64,000 nt of DNA from Gammaproteobacteria bacterium (GCA_030425645.1 JAUHZK010000003.1:1-64000), one strand, 5' to 3'; positions 36,185-46,646 are shown, counted from the stretch's first letter. The notes: generated from the sequence alone by a model not told the origin. A program made the numbers and translations.

Positions 36185-37369
36185 TTAGTCGTTCATACGA
36201 CGAAGGAAAGCAGGCGCATCGAAGTACTGATCATCGTAGCCCTGCACACCTTCTGGCACTGTCACTCGTACATTACGCTGTGGGCGCAACATAGGCGTTG
36301 CCACACCGTCTGTACCGGTACCCTGTAAAGACACCTCTGGTTCAGAATGGTTCGCTACTGCTGCCGCTTCTACAGCTTGCAGTGGTGGGCGCTGCTGGCC
36401 GGTGTGACCACCAATGCCGGTTGCTACCACGGTCACGCGGAATTCATCACCCATCTCAGGGTCAATTACGGTACCAGCAATGATGTTGGCGTCCGGCGCG
36501 GCAATGCCACGCACAATTTCGCCCACTTCTTGGAATTCACCCATAGTGATGCTTGGGCCTGAGGTCACATTAACCAAGATACCCTTAGCACCGGATAGAT
36601 CGATATCTTCCAACAGCGGGCTAGCAATCGCCTGCTCTGCCGCTTCACGAGCACGCTGACCTGCGGTAGAGGAAACACCTCCACCCATCATTGCAGTGCC
36701 CATTTCAGACATGACGGTACGTACGTCAGCAAAGTCGACGTTGATTAGGCCTGACTTGGTAATCAAATCCGAAATGCCTTGTACCGCGTTGTGCAAGATC
36801 TCATTACCTGCAGCAAAGGCATCCAACATCGGGAAGTCATTACCTAGTACTTGCGGCAGCTTGTCGTTAGGGATGGTGATCATGCTATCTACAAAGCGTA
36901 GTAGCTCTTCACGGCCCTCATTGGCCAAGCCCATGCGGTTGCCACCTTCAAAGCCAAATGGCTTGGTCACTACCGCTACGGTCAGAATGCCCAACTCTTT
37001 CGCAATACGGGCAACTACTGGAGCCGCTCCGGTGCCGGTACCACCGCCTAAACCAGCAGCGATAAAGAGCATATTGGCACCGCGAATAGTGTCGGCAATT
37101 TCTTGCTCAACCTGCTCCGCGGCCTCTGCGCCTTTTTCAGGACGCATACCCGCACCCAGTCCCTCGGTCACAGCTTCAGAAAGCTGCACTACCGAATCAA
37201 CACGGCGCGCTTGTAAGTTTTGGTTGTCGGTATCGGCGCAAATAAATTCAACGCCATCAATTCCTGCTTTGACCATATGCGAGATCGCGTTACCGCCACC
37301 GCCGCCTACGCCAATTACTTTAATAACAGGTCCGTTACTCGCTGTTTCTGGTAAATCAAATTTAGGCAT
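36185..37369 (-). CDS. ftsZ: Cell division protein FtsZ
   Basis: Tubulin-like GTPase that forms the Z-ring. The 394-residue protein has the GTP-binding GGGTGTGAAPVVA loop near residue 108, the T7-loop region with NVDFADVRTVMSEMGTAMM, a variable linker, and the C-terminal tail FDAPAFLRRMND, where FtsA, ZipA, MinC and ZapD bind. GAGGA lies upstream of the ATG. It is 88 bases downstream of ftsA. Confidence 0.98.
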   Translation of the reverse strand: MPKFDLPETASNGPVIKVIGVGGGGGNAISHMVKAGIDGVEFICADTDNQNLQARRVDSVVQLSEAVTEGLGAGMRPEKGAEAAEQVEQEIADTIRGANMLFIAAGLGGGTGTGAAPVVARIAKELGILTVAVVTKPFGFEGGNRMGLANEGREELLRFVDSMITIPNDKLPQVLGNDFPMLDAFAAGNEILHNAVQGISDLITKSGLINVDFADVRTVMSEMGTAMMGGGVSSTAGQRAREAAEQAIASPLLEDIDLSGAKGILVNVTSGPSITMGEFQEVGEIVRGIAAPDANIIAGTVIDPEMGDEFRVTVVATGIGGHTGQQRPPLQAVEAAAVANHSEPEVSLQGTGTDGVATPMLRPQRNVRVTVPEGVQGYDDQYFDAPAFLRRMND

Positions 37370-37457
37370 GGTTATGTCCTCTTTTCTTTTGGGGTTTTCT
37401 GTTTGGGGTCAGAAAGTAGTAAAAAACTAAATAGGTAAACGTTAGCTTCGTGGCTAT

Positions 37458-38687
37458 TTAGAAGCCGCCCTTGAACCAGCGCAAAAGCCGGCTCATTAAG
37501 CTGTCTTCTCGATAACGCCCGGTGCTACCGTGCTCAAGCAAATCTTTGGCGGCCTGCATTAGCAAGCCAACGCCAGTGGCATAAATTGGATTGGCAGTTT
37601 TCTCTTCCAGGCCATATACGTTTCGGGGGCTACCGATACGCACAGGTTTCTGGAAAACCTCCTCGGCCAACTCACGGGCACCGTGAATCTTGGAGCTACC
37701 ACCGGTCAGTACAATGCCGGCACCAAGGCTGTCTTCAAATTTGGCGCGACGTAGCTCTTCCAAAATGAACGCGAACAGCTCTTCGTAACGCTTTTCAACC
37801 ACCTCAGATAAGGTCGCACGTTTAACAGTGGCCGGTGCCCGCCCACCAACACCAGGAATTTCAACGACTTCGTCTTCATTCACTAACGTCGGCAAAGCGC
37901 AGCCATAGCGCTCTTTAATCTGGATGGTGGCTTGACGGGTTGTGCAGAACGCCGTGGCGATATCTTTAGTGACTTGGTCGCCAGCAATTGGGATCACCGC
38001 GGTATGGCGAATAGCGCCTTCGCGGAATACCGCGATATCGGTAGTACCGCCGCCGATATCAACCAAGCAAACACCGAGCTCTTTTTCATCTTCTGTGAGT
38101 ACGCTGTAGCTAGATGCCAGCTGCTCTAAGACCAAATCATCAACTTGTAGGCCAGCGCGTTTAATACAGGTTTCGATATTACGAATGGCGTTAATTGCAC
38201 CAGTAATAATATGTGCGTGCGCTTCTAGACTTACGCCCGCCATACCAATCGGCTCGCGAATACCGTCGTGGTTATCAATCACGTACTCTTGCGGCAATAC
38301 ATGAAGAATCTTTTCATTCTCAGAAAGATTAAAGGTGCGTGCTGACTGCATCACGCGGTCAACATCTTCCTTGGTGACTTCACCACCATGAATCGCCACC
38401 TTGCCATAGGCGTTGTGGCTTCGAATGTGGCTACCGGCAACGCCAACGTATACGCCTTCAATGTCACACACCGCCATCTGGCTGGCTTTAGCGACGGCCG
38501 CTTTAATTGATTCCACAGTGAGATCAACGTTAGTCACAACGCCTTTGCTTAGGCCCGTGCAGGGGTGAATGCCCTCGCCGATAATCGTGACATTGCCATC
38601 ATCGGCCACTTCACCAACCAATACCGCTACCTTAGAGGTACCAATATCAACGGCCGCAACCAGTTTTCTTAAGGCATTGTCTGCCAT
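37458..38687 (-). CDS. ftsA: Cell division protein FtsA
   Basis: Actin-fold ATPase that tethers FtsZ to the membrane and recruits later divisome proteins. It begins MADNALRKLVAAVDIGTSKV, with phosphate loops VDIGGGTTDIAVF and GIVLTGGSSKIHGARELA, and ends in the amphipathic anchor SRLLRWFKGGF. The chosen ATG (38687) has GGGAG eight bases upstream and gives 409 aa; a longer in-frame start at 38717 overlaps ftsQ. The gap to ftsQ is two bases, so the genes are tightly linked. Confidence 0.97.
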   Translation of the reverse strand: MADNALRKLVAAVDIGTSKVAVLVGEVADDGNVTIIGEGIHPCTGLSKGVVTNVDLTVESIKAAVAKASQMAVCDIEGVYVGVAGSHIRSHNAYGKVAIHGGEVTKEDVDRVMQSARTFNLSENEKILHVLPQEYVIDNHDGIREPIGMAGVSLEAHAHIITGAINAIRNIETCIKRAGLQVDDLVLEQLASSYSVLTEDEKELGVCLVDIGGGTTDIAVFREGAIRHTAVIPIAGDQVTKDIATAFCTTRQATIQIKERYGCALPTLVNEDEVVEIPGVGGRAPATVKRATLSEVVEKRYEELFAFILEELRRAKFEDSLGAGIVLTGGSSKIHGARELAEEVFQKPVRIGSPRNVYGLEEKTANPIYATGVGLLMQAAKDLLEHGSTGRYREDSLMSRLLRWFKGGF

Positions 38688-38689
38688 TG

Positions 38690-39511
38690 TTATACTCCCT
38701 GTGGGGCCTTCGCCCACATGCTCAAATCAAAATTACTATCTTCGGCTTGGCTCACCTGCCGGTGCCAACCAACCGCCAAGCCACCGCCATAACGCAGATC
38801 CACGTAGGCAATATTGGCTTTATGTTCTACCAGGCCCGCATCCCAGGCCTTTTCAAATCGTGACCACAGGGCTTCGTCCCAGCGGGCACCAAAACGCAGC
38901 TGCAACGGCTGCTGCTGCGCATCTGTAACGGTTACTCGCCACTGGCCATAATCACTACGCGAGAGCTGCTGCAACTGCCAGGCCTTACCCTCTAGCGCAG
39001 CAACAACCTCAGCTTGCCAGCGTAAAAACTCTTCAACGTGATCCGCGCCACCTTGGTAAACCAAGCTCAAACTCGGCGTACCGTCAGCCTCTAAGGCAAC
39101 ACCAGTCTCGGTTACAAAACCCACTTCGCCACGCAAGCCCTGCCAGTGCGCAAATGGCTCGGGCTCGGTTACATCAACAACCAAGGTATGCGGCCACACT
39201 CGACGCAGCTTGACGCTGTCAATCCAAGGGTGCTGCTGCAAACGATCGGCGAGCGCTGACAAATCGACCGCCAGCAAGTCTTCGCCAAACACTTCTTCTA
39301 AATACGGCCATAAGTCACTCGCGGATAGCCCGGTGTAGGTCGCATCAACACGGATCTCTTCAACCGGATCACTAGGTCCCCAACGCAAAAGTCCGATCAA
39401 GCCCAGCAAACAACATCCAAGCCCGATAGCAAACACCCACCGCTCCATTGCACTGGTGTTGGCTGTATTCGCAGCAAGTAAACGAGAAAAGTTAGGCATT
39501 GAGAATTTCAC
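38690..39511 (-). CDS. ftsQ: Cell division protein FtsQ
   Basis: Bitopic divisome protein that links early and late proteins through FtsB/FtsL. 273 aa: short cytoplasmic N-terminus, one membrane helix (about 25-43), a POTRA domain beginning IRVDATYTGLSASDLWPYL, and a periplasmic beta domain with VTEPEPFAHWQG. It starts at GTG (39509-39511), backed by GGAGG seven bases upstream and overlapping the ddlB stop by one base. Confidence 0.94.
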   Translation of the reverse strand: MKFSMPNFSRLLAANTANTSAMERWVFAIGLGCCLLGLIGLLRWGPSDPVEEIRVDATYTGLSASDLWPYLEEVFGEDLLAVDLSALADRLQQHPWIDSVKLRRVWPHTLVVDVTEPEPFAHWQGLRGEVGFVTETGVALEADGTPSLSLVYQGGADHVEEFLRWQAEVVAALEGKAWQLQQLSRSDYGQWRVTVTDAQQQPLQLRFGARWDEALWSRFEKAWDAGLVEHKANIAYVDLRYGGGLAVGWHRQVSQAEDSNFDLSMWAKAPQGV

Positions 39512-40485
39512 TACAACACCTCCGCCTTAGCCGGCGTCATGCTGGTTTCCAAGATGCGCCACACCAGCTCTTCAAAGCTGACACCAACGGCCTTCGCCGC
39601 CATTGGTACCAAGCTGTGACTGGTCATTCCTGGCACACCATTAGCCTCCAGCAACCAAACCTCACCGTCTTTATCAATCATGAAATCAATACGGCCCCAG
39701 CCGCTGCAGCCGAGCGCTTCAAAGGCTTCTAGAGCCAAGTTCCGGCAACGCATTTCTTGCGCGTCACTGAGCCCGCTTGGGCAGTGGTAACCCGTGTTGT
39801 TTTGCTCGTATTTCGCGTGGTAGTCGTAGAACTCATTTGGCGTTTCAAGCCGAATGGTAGGCAACACTTGGCCTTGCAGAATAACTGCGGTGTATTCGGC
39901 ACCGGTAACCCATTGCTCAACCACGACACGCGGGTCAAAGTCCGCCGCGGTCTGCCATGCCGTCGCCAACTCTGCCGCGTTCTGCACTCGTGCCATGCCG
40001 ATACTAGAACCTTCGCGAGCCGGCTTAACCATCAGCGGCGCACCTAGCTCAGCAACCACCGCCTCGGCATCCGCCGCCGAGGTCATGTGGCGATAACCCG
40101 GTGTCGGTAGCTGCATTGCTTGCCACACCGCTTTGGTTGTTAGTTTGTCCATACTCAGGGCGGCAGCCGCCTGCCCCATTCCGGTGTAAGGGATTGCCGC
40201 CAAATCTAGGGCACCTTGCAAGGCACCATCTTCGCCACCACGGCCATGCACAATATTGAAAACACGGTCGTAACCGCCGCTAATCAACTCCGCAATCGAA
40301 CGACGTCCCAGATCGAAGGCCTCGGCATTGACGCCAGCGCTTTGCAAAGCAACCAATACCGCAGCACCGCTGTTTAGCGACACTTCACGTTCCGCCGCAG
40401 TACCACCAAGCACAACAGCGACCCGGCCAAAGTCTTGCGCCTGCGTCACTTGCATTGCCGGTAACGGGTTAGACAGCATATTCAT
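39511..40485 (-). CDS. ddlB: D-alanine--D-alanine ligase
   Basis: ATP-grasp enzyme making D-Ala-D-Ala for the pentapeptide. 324 aa with VAVVLGGTAAEREVSLNSG at the N-terminus, the FNIVHGRGGEDGALQGALDL block, KPAREGSSIGMARV in the ATP site, and VWLLEANGVPGMTSHSL near the end. The ATG overlaps the murB stop by one base and has GGGGAGG upstream. The N-terminus has about 20 residues before the first strand, slightly long. Confidence 0.96.
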   Translation of the reverse strand: MNMLSNPLPAMQVTQAQDFGRVAVVLGGTAAEREVSLNSGAAVLVALQSAGVNAEAFDLGRRSIAELISGGYDRVFNIVHGRGGEDGALQGALDLAAIPYTGMGQAAAALSMDKLTTKAVWQAMQLPTPGYRHMTSAADAEAVVAELGAPLMVKPAREGSSIGMARVQNAAELATAWQTAADFDPRVVVEQWVTGAEYTAVILQGQVLPTIRLETPNEFYDYHAKYEQNNTGYHCPSGLSDAQEMRCRNLALEAFEALGCSGWGRIDFMIDKDGEVWLLEANGVPGMTSHSLVPMAAKAVGVSFEELVWRILETSMTPAKAEVL

Positions 40486-41423
40486 TAAGCGGCCTCCCCA
40501 ATAATGCGGACTTCTGGGTGCAGCTCAACACCACACTGTTGGGCAACGGTTTCGCGCACCTCTAAAATTAGGGCTTCGATGTCTGCCGCACTGGCTTTAT
40601 CGGCATTGACAATAAAGTTGGCGTGCTTGCTGCTAACCTCAGCACCACCACGGCGCTGGCCCTTAAGGCCACAGCTTTCAATTAAACGCGCTGAGTAATC
40701 AGACTCAGGGTTGCGGAATACGGAACCGCAACTACGCTGGTCTAGTGGCTGCGTAGCAGCACGATGGGCCTGCAGATCGCGGATGGCTGCCATGCTCGCT
40801 TCCGCGTCGCCCTTAGCAAAACGCAAACGCGCGGCCACAAACCAGCAATCCTGTGCACTCGACTTCAGCTGAGCATGTCGATAGCCAATATCCCACTCAT
40901 CAGGGGATGACCAACGTAACTCACCCTGGCGACTCATTAACTGTACCGCCTCGACCTGCTGCCAAGTCTCACCACCGTGGGCTCCGGCATTCATGGCTAA
41001 GGCTCCACCCAAAGTGCCCGGAATACCGGCAAAGAATGCAGAGTCGGCATAGCCCCAATCTGCAACCTGCCTGGCAAGCTTGGTGCAGGTCACACCAGCA
41101 CCAGCTTCGACCACACCATCCTCAAGATGTTTAAATTCCTGCATCGTGGCTTTCAGCAGCACCACGACACCACGCACACCGGCGTCTCGAACCAACAAGT
41201 TGCTGCCAAGACCAACCCAATGAACCTGGGTCTCTAGCGGCAACAGCGCCATAAATCGCGCTAAATCTTCTACATCCGACGGGCGATACAAAACGTCGGC
41301 GGGACCACCTACTGCCCAAGAGGTATAGCGCGCCATTGGCTCATTCAAAAGCAAACGCCCATGCAAGGCCTTGCCTCCGTTGGCAACCAATTGCGATTCA
41401 AGTTGTGCTTGTAAAGCCTTCAC
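40485..41423 (-). CDS. murB: UDP-N-acetylenolpyruvoylglucosamine reductase (type II MurB)
   Basis: FAD enzyme that reduces UDP-GlcNAc-enolpyruvate to UDP-MurNAc. It has PMARYTSWAVGGPADVLYRP, FAGIPGTLGGALAMNAGAHGG in the FAD domain, and the catalytic serine region CGSVFRNPE followed by LIESCGLKGQRRGGAEVS and KHANFIVN. That C-terminal pattern and the length (312 aa) are those of type II MurB, as in Gram-positives and many others, not the longer type I form of E. coli and Pseudomonas. Start GTG 41423 has GAGG eight bases upstream. It lies inside the dcw cluster between murC and ddlB. Confidence 0.95.
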   Translation of the reverse strand: MKALQAQLESQLVANGGKALHGRLLLNEPMARYTSWAVGGPADVLYRPSDVEDLARFMALLPLETQVHWVGLGSNLLVRDAGVRGVVVLLKATMQEFKHLEDGVVEAGAGVTCTKLARQVADWGYADSAFFAGIPGTLGGALAMNAGAHGGETWQQVEAVQLMSRQGELRWSSPDEWDIGYRHAQLKSSAQDCWFVAARLRFAKGDAEASMAAIRDLQAHRAATQPLDQRSCGSVFRNPESDYSARLIESCGLKGQRRGGAEVSSKHANFIVNADKASAADIEALILEVRETVAQQCGVELHPEVRIIGEAA

Positions 41424-41435
41424 TTGCCGAACCTC

Positions 41436-42860
41436 TTATAGAGCCTCCAACTGTTGTGGCAACGCTGCCGACGCTGCACCAATGCTGCCAGCGCCTAAGG
41501 TCAGCACCACATCGCCGTCTTGCAACAGGCCATCTAGCACGGGTGCTAACGCATCTAAGTCATGCACAAAAACGGGGTTAACCTGTCCACGTGCTCGAAT
41601 CGCCGCGGCCAAGGAGCGCCCATCAGCACCCGCAATTGGCTCTTCACCGGCAGCAAAAACTTCACACAACAGCAGCACATCGGTTTCCGACAGAACCGCC
41701 GCAAAGTCTTCAAATAAATCTTGAGTACGGCTGTAGCGATGCGGTTGAAACACCGTCACTAAGCGTTTTTCTGGCCAACTATTACGCGCCGCAGCCAAAG
41801 TTGCCGCGACCTCTGTTGGGTGGTGGCCATAATCGTCTACTAATAGCGCTTGACCGCCGTTAGCAGGAATATTGCCGCGTAGCGAGAAGCGCCGGCCAAT
41901 ACCCTCGAACTTAGCCAGTGCCGCCTGTACCGCCTTCGCGTCGGCGCCTAGTTCCATTGCCACACCCATTGCCGCCAACGCATTCTGCACATTGTGACGA
42001 CCGGGCATATTCAGCGTCATTGGCCAGCTTTGGCCATTGTGACTAGCGACAAACGAGCAGGTCGCACCGTCTTGGCTAAATTCGCTAGCCTGCAAGTCAG
42101 CTGTCTCGTGGAAACCGTAGGTTAGTACTGGGCGACTAATACGCGGTAGCAGCTCGCGCACTTCATCATCATCAACACAAACCACCGCACGGCCGTAAAA
42201 CGGCAAGTGATGCAGGAATTCAATAAAGCTATCGCGCAAACGGTCAAAGTCGCCGCCGTAAGTACTGAGGTGGTCGGCTTCAATATTGGTAATCACGGCC
42301 ATCATTGGCTGCAACAGCAAGAACGATGCATCGCTTTCGTCGGCTTCAGCGACTAGGTACTGGCTGTCACCTAAACGGGCATTAGTACCAGCACTATTTA
42401 ATTTGCCGCCAATAACAAAGGTCGGGTCCATGCCCGCTTCCGCCAAAATACTGGCAGTTAGACTGGTTGTTGTGGTTTTTCCGTGAGTACCGGCAATAGC
42501 GATGCCGTAACGGAAACGCATGAGCTCAGCCAACATCTCAGCCCGCGGGATAACGGGCACATTGGCGGCATGAGCTGCTACCACCTCGGGGTTGTCATCA
42601 CCAACCGCAGAGGAGATCACAACCACTGAAACGTCCTTAACATTCTCAGCCCGGTGACCGATTTGCACAGCGATACCTTGTTGCTGCAACCGTTCAGTCA
42701 CTTTGCTGGCTTTAATATCAGAGCCACTAACCGTAAAACCAAGGTTGGCAACCACTTCAGCAATGCCACTCATACCGGCACCGCCAATACCGACAAAATG
42801 CACGCCGTTAACACGGTGCATTGCTGCCTGTTGTAAAGCGTTTAGCGTGGTCGCACTCAT
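41436..42860 (-). CDS. murC: UDP-N-acetylmuramate--L-alanine ligase
   Basis: Adds the first amino acid, L-Ala, to UDP-MurNAc. The 474-residue Mur ligase has the N-terminal [16 protein letters not shown] fold, the ATP-binding [12 protein letters not shown] loop near residue 120, and the C-terminal [17 protein letters not shown] block. AAGGAG precedes the ATG, which overlaps the murG stop by four bases. Confidence 0.97.
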   Translation of the reverse strand: MSATTLNALQQAAMHRVNGVHFVGIGGAGMSGIAEVVANLGFTVSGSDIKASKVTERLQQQGIAVQIGHRAENVKDVSVVVISSAVGDDNPEVVAAHAANVPVIPRAEMLAELMRFRYGIAIAGTHGKTTTTSLTASILAEAGMDPTFVIGGKLNSAGTNARLGDSQYLVAEADESDASFLLLQPMMAVITNIEADHLSTYGGDFDRLRDSFIEFLHHLPFYGRAVVCVDDDEVRELLPRISRPVLTYGFHETADLQASEFSQDGATCSFVASHNGQSWPMTLNMPGRHNVQNALAAMGVAMELGADAKAVQAALAKFEGIGRRFSLRGNIPANGGQALLVDDYGHHPTEVAATLAAARNSWPEKRLVTVFQPHRYSRTQDLFEDFAAVLSETDVLLLCEVFAAGEEPIAGADGRSLAAAIRARGQVNPVFVHDLDALAPVLDGLLQDGDVVLTLGAGSIGAASAALPQQLEAL

Positions 42861-43999
42861 TGGTTCCGCTCCTTGTCAGTCGCTGAATTCGTCATTGCCG
42901 CCAACTGCGGCAAACATAGGCCAGCCAATCGTTCTGCTGTGCGTGGTTCGGCCACAGACCTTGCCGCTTCAGCCATTAGCAATAGCCGGCTAGGGTCTTC
43001 GCAAAACTGATCTAATAAACTTGCCAAGGCATCGGCGGTCAGGTCGGCTTGCTGGCATACCAACGCAGCACCCGCTCGTTGAAGCACCTGAGCATTTAAT
43101 GTTTGATGATCGTCTACCGCGTGTGGGAATGGCACCAGAATACTGGCAACGCCCGCGGCAGCGAGCTCGGCCACGGTTAACGCGCCGGAACGACAAATGA
43201 CTAAATCAGCCCAGCTATAAGCAGCGGCCATATCGTCAATAAAGTCTTTTACATCGGCTTGCACGCGCACAGCATCGCTAAGCACTGAGTAGGCTTCTTT
43301 GGCTGCTTCAATATTGCGAGCACCCGCCTGATGACGGACCCGGATCCGCTCAATATGGCGAACTTGTAACAGGGCCTTGGGTAACACTTCATTAAGCGCC
43401 TGCGCACCCAAGCTGCCACCCAAAACTAAGACATTAAGCTGGTCGCTAGTCTTAGCTTCAAAACGCTGGCGCGGCGCCACCATTGATTCAATCTCGGCCC
43501 GTACAGGGTTCCCCACCCGGACACTATTGGCCACTTCAGGGAAAGCACCCTCAAAGGCATAAGCTGTTTGTTGGGCAAGCTTGGACAAATATCGATTGGT
43601 CATACCCGCGATTGCATTTTGCTCATGAATCACAAGGCGTTTACCCATTAAGCGCGCAGCCAGACCACCCGGACCAGACGCGAAACCACCCATACCCAAC
43701 ACTGCATCGGGTTGAAAATCACGAATCACTTTGCGTGCCTGCAATACCGCCGACAGCAAGCGAAATGGCGCCATCAACAACGTCGCCGCCGACTTGCCAC
43801 GCAAGCCAGTAATGTTGAGCCAATGAATGGGAATATTCACCGCTGGCACCAGTCGTGCTTCAATGCCTGCCTTAGTACCGAGCCATTCAACTTGAACACC
43901 ATGGCTCTTTAACACCTGCGCAACGCTAAGCGCCGGAATCACATGGCCACCGGTACCGCCGGCCATAATCAAGACTTTTAGAGGAGCGGCACTATGCAT
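42857..43999 (-). CDS. murG: Undecaprenyl-PP-MurNAc-pentapeptide GlcNAc transferase MurG
   Basis: Peripheral membrane glycosyltransferase (GT28) that adds GlcNAc to lipid I, making lipid II. 380 aa: the N-terminal domain opens [16 protein letters not shown] with the glycine-rich loop, and the C-terminal domain holds [15 protein letters not shown] and the UDP-GlcNAc site [15 protein letters not shown]. The ATG at 43999 has GGAGG six bases upstream and overlaps the ftsW stop by eight bases; a start 96 bases upstream would extend deep into ftsW. Confidence 0.96.
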   Translation of the reverse strand: MHSAAPLKVLIMAGGTGGHVIPALSVAQVLKSHGVQVEWLGTKAGIEARLVPAVNIPIHWLNITGLRGKSAATLLMAPFRLLSAVLQARKVIRDFQPDAVLGMGGFASGPGGLAARLMGKRLVIHEQNAIAGMTNRYLSKLAQQTAYAFEGAFPEVANSVRVGNPVRAEIESMVAPRQRFEAKTSDQLNVLVLGGSLGAQALNEVLPKALLQVRHIERIRVRHQAGARNIEAAKEAYSVLSDAVRVQADVKDFIDDMAAAYSWADLVICRSGALTVAELAAAGVASILVPFPHAVDDHQTLNAQVLQRAGAALVCQQADLTADALASLLDQFCEDPSRLLLMAEAARSVAEPRTAERLAGLCLPQLAAMTNSATDKERNQ

Positions 44000-45248
44000 G
44001 ACGCACCTCCTGCAGCTGGCCATCATGCGCACCGCCGCGCTGTTGCTGGCGACGCTGTTCAGCAGACAAGCTTTGCTGTGCATTATTTTCTGCACTAACC
44101 CGTAGCAATAGCCCGCTCATAACGCCGGTTGCTAACAACGCGCTGCCGCCGTAAGACATATACGGCAACACCACCCCAGTAGAAGGGGCCAAGCCAACAT
44201 TAACTAACACGTGAACAACCACCTGTAGCAGCAGGGCCACGGAAACGCCCCAAGCCATGTAGGCAGCGAACCAGTCATCACGTAGCGCGGCCTTACGACC
44301 AACGCCGAAGCCCTTAAGCAGCAGCCAGGCAAAAATACTGAGCAAGCTCACAACCGCTAGCAAACCAAACTCTTCGGCAAACACCGCAAACACGTAGTCG
44401 GTGTGCACTTCTGGCAAATAAAGGAATTTCTGCAGGCTATTGCCCAAACCAACGCCAAACCATCCACCACGCGCAATCGCTGTCATGGACTGCCAAGCCT
44501 GATAACCGCTACCTTGGATATCTGGGTTTTCGGCGAGGAAGGTCAACAAACGCGCCGCACGGTAATCGGCACTGAAAATTAGCGCCACCACCACTAGCAA
44601 CATCATGATGCCCATGGTTAGCACCCAGCCAATTGGCAGGCCGCCCAAAAACAACAAGGTGAAACAAGCGGCAGCCAACAAGATAGTGCTACCCAAGTCG
44701 GGCTGCAGGCCAATCAGACAACCGTAGCTTGCCAACACAATGCCCGGGATCAAAATTCCGCGGAATTCATTGGCCAAATTACTGCGACGACGCACCAAGT
44801 AATCAGCGAAGTAAACCAAAGCACAAATCCGCGCAATCTCAGTGGCTTGTAGATTCATCACGCCCAAATTAATCCAACGGCGCGCACCTTTAATCTCAAC
44901 CCCAATACCCGGAATTAAAACCGCCACTAGCAAAACAGCGCCGGCAACCAATAGCAAAATACTGGACTGCTGCCACCAACGCATAGGCGCACAGCAACAG
45001 AACAATGCCGCTGCCAATGCCAAACTTAGGTTTACCAAGTGACGTTTCAGGAAGTAATGCGCGTCGCTGGTATAACTCTCGCCTAAGGCAATAGAGCTTG
45101 TCGCCACCATCACCACGCCCAACACGGTCAGCCCCGCCAGCAGCATCAGTAGGCTGCGGTCAATCTGTCGCAAAGACAACAATGCACTCTGCAATGGCGC
45201 CATAGCGGCCATTGTTAGCGATTGTGGATTGAGTGCGGCGGTTGTCAT
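43992..45248 (-). CDS. ftsW: Lipid II polymerase FtsW
   Basis: SEDS-family glycosyltransferase that polymerises glycan strands at the septum with FtsI. 418 aa and about ten membrane segments. The family blocks QATEIARICALVYFADYL and LQPDLGST are present, with the PSTGVVLPYMSYGGSALLA loop near the C-terminus. It lies 15 bases downstream of murD. AGGAG is about 13 bases before the chosen ATG, so the exact start could differ. Confidence 0.96.
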   Translation of the reverse strand: MTTAALNPQSLTMAAMAPLQSALLSLRQIDRSLLMLLAGLTVLGVVMVATSSIALGESYTSDAHYFLKRHLVNLSLALAAALFCCCAPMRWWQQSSILLLVAGAVLLVAVLIPGIGVEIKGARRWINLGVMNLQATEIARICALVYFADYLVRRRSNLANEFRGILIPGIVLASYGCLIGLQPDLGSTILLAAACFTLLFLGGLPIGWVLTMGIMMLLVVVALIFSADYRAARLLTFLAENPDIQGSGYQAWQSMTAIARGGWFGVGLGNSLQKFLYLPEVHTDYVFAVFAEEFGLLAVVSLLSIFAWLLLKGFGVGRKAALRDDWFAAYMAWGVSVALLLQVVVHVLVNVGLAPSTGVVLPYMSYGGSALLATGVMSGLLLRVSAENNAQQSLSAEQRRQQQRGGAHDGQLQEVRHA

Positions 45249-45263
45249 CAGGCTATCTAGCTC

Positions 45264-46604
45264 CTAGTCCGCCAACTGCTTAACCGCGGCCGCAAAAGCG
45301 TCGCCTCGGTCTTCAAAGCTTTTGAACATGTCGAAACTGGCACAGGCTGGTGACAGCAATACGGTGTCGCCTGCTTCACTATTTTCTGCGGCCAGCGCCA
45401 CAGCGGCTTCCATGCTATCGGCTCGCACAACCGGAACAGAATTACCTAATGCGGATTCAATCTCATCGGCCGACTCACCAATCAAAACCACTACACGACA
45501 TTTTTGGGCAACGATGTCTTTTAGCGGTGCAAAGTCTTGGCCTTTACCAACACCGCCCGCAATCAGCACCAACGGCGGCGAGAACCCTTCAACCGCGGCA
45601 ATCGTGGCACCAACATTGGTGCCTTTTGAATCGTTGTACCAACGGCGGCCTTGCGCGTCGGCTACATACTGAGTGCGATGAGGTAAACCGCCAAAACTAC
45701 GCAGCGTTTCCAGCATCGCAGCCATCGGGATGCCAACGGCATCGCCTAACGCCAATGCTGCCAAGGCATTAGAAATATTGTGCAAGCCGGGCATACGCAA
45801 TTCATTGCAACGAATCAGGCGCTTGCCTCGGTGCGCTAGCCAGCTCTCGTCTTGATACAGTTCTAAGTGGTAATCATTGTCCAATGGGTCCATCAGGCCA
45901 TAACGACGAACATTACTAGCGCCAAGCTGTGCTAGCACACGATCATCATCGGCATTAACAATGGCTACTTCAGCGTTTTGGTAGATCGACAACTTCGAGT
46001 GACTGTAATCCTCAAAGCTCGGATAACGGTCCATATGATCTGGCGATATATTCAATACCACTGCCGCTGCCGGCTTAAGTGAATGCGTGGTGTCTAGCTG
46101 AAAACTAGACAACTCCAAGACATACAAATCGGGCGCCGAGGTTTGCAAAACATCTAACGCCGGAACGCCGATATTGCCGCCCAACTGAACACGCTTGCCA
46201 GCAGTTTTAGCCATTTCAGTCACTAGGCTCACCACGGTGCTTTTACCGTTTGATCCTGTCACTGCAATCACCGGCGCATTAGCCTCACGCGCAAACAGTT
46301 CAATATCACCAATCACCGGCACGCCCATGTAACGAGCTTGCTGTACAAACGGGTCACTCAGCGGGATACCAGGCGAAACTACTAGCTCGGCGGCGTCACG
46401 CAACAAACTCACCTCAAACTCACCGGTAAACACCGGCACTTCAGGGTACATTGCCTGCAACTTTGCCAACGCAGGCGGCGCTTCACGCGAGTCGGTAATG
46501 GCAACTGAAACGCCACGCTTTAACAGGTACAGCGCAACCGAAAACCCGGTTTGGCTAAGACCCGCGATTACCGTTGTTTTGGCATTTTTCTGTTGTGGTG
46601 ACAT
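45264..46604 (-). CDS. murD: UDP-N-acetylmuramoylalanine--D-glutamate ligase
   Basis: Adds D-Glu to UDP-MurNAc-L-Ala. Mur ligase with the N-terminal TTVIAGLSQTGFSVALYLL fold, the ATP loop VTGSNGKSTVVSLV near residue 115, and the C-terminal LLSPACASFDMFKSFEDRG block. The start is uncertain: ATG 46604 gives 446 aa, the family length; ATG 46637 adds 11 residues, is nine bases from the mraY stop and has only a weak ribosome binding site. Confidence 0.95.
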   Translation of the reverse strand: MSPQQKNAKTTVIAGLSQTGFSVALYLLKRGVSVAITDSREAPPALAKLQAMYPEVPVFTGEFEVSLLRDAAELVVSPGIPLSDPFVQQARYMGVPVIGDIELFAREANAPVIAVTGSNGKSTVVSLVTEMAKTAGKRVQLGGNIGVPALDVLQTSAPDLYVLELSSFQLDTTHSLKPAAAVVLNISPDHMDRYPSFEDYSHSKLSIYQNAEVAIVNADDDRVLAQLGASNVRRYGLMDPLDNDYHLELYQDESWLAHRGKRLIRCNELRMPGLHNISNALAALALGDAVGIPMAAMLETLRSFGGLPHRTQYVADAQGRRWYNDSKGTNVGATIAAVEGFSPPLVLIAGGVGKGQDFAPLKDIVAQKCRVVVLIGESADEIESALGNSVPVVRADSMEAAVALAAENSEAGDTVLLSPACASFDMFKSFEDRGDAFAAAVKQLAD

Positions 46605-46646
46605 ACGTCTTGAATCCAGTGAATATCCGTACTGCATGTTCCGGCC

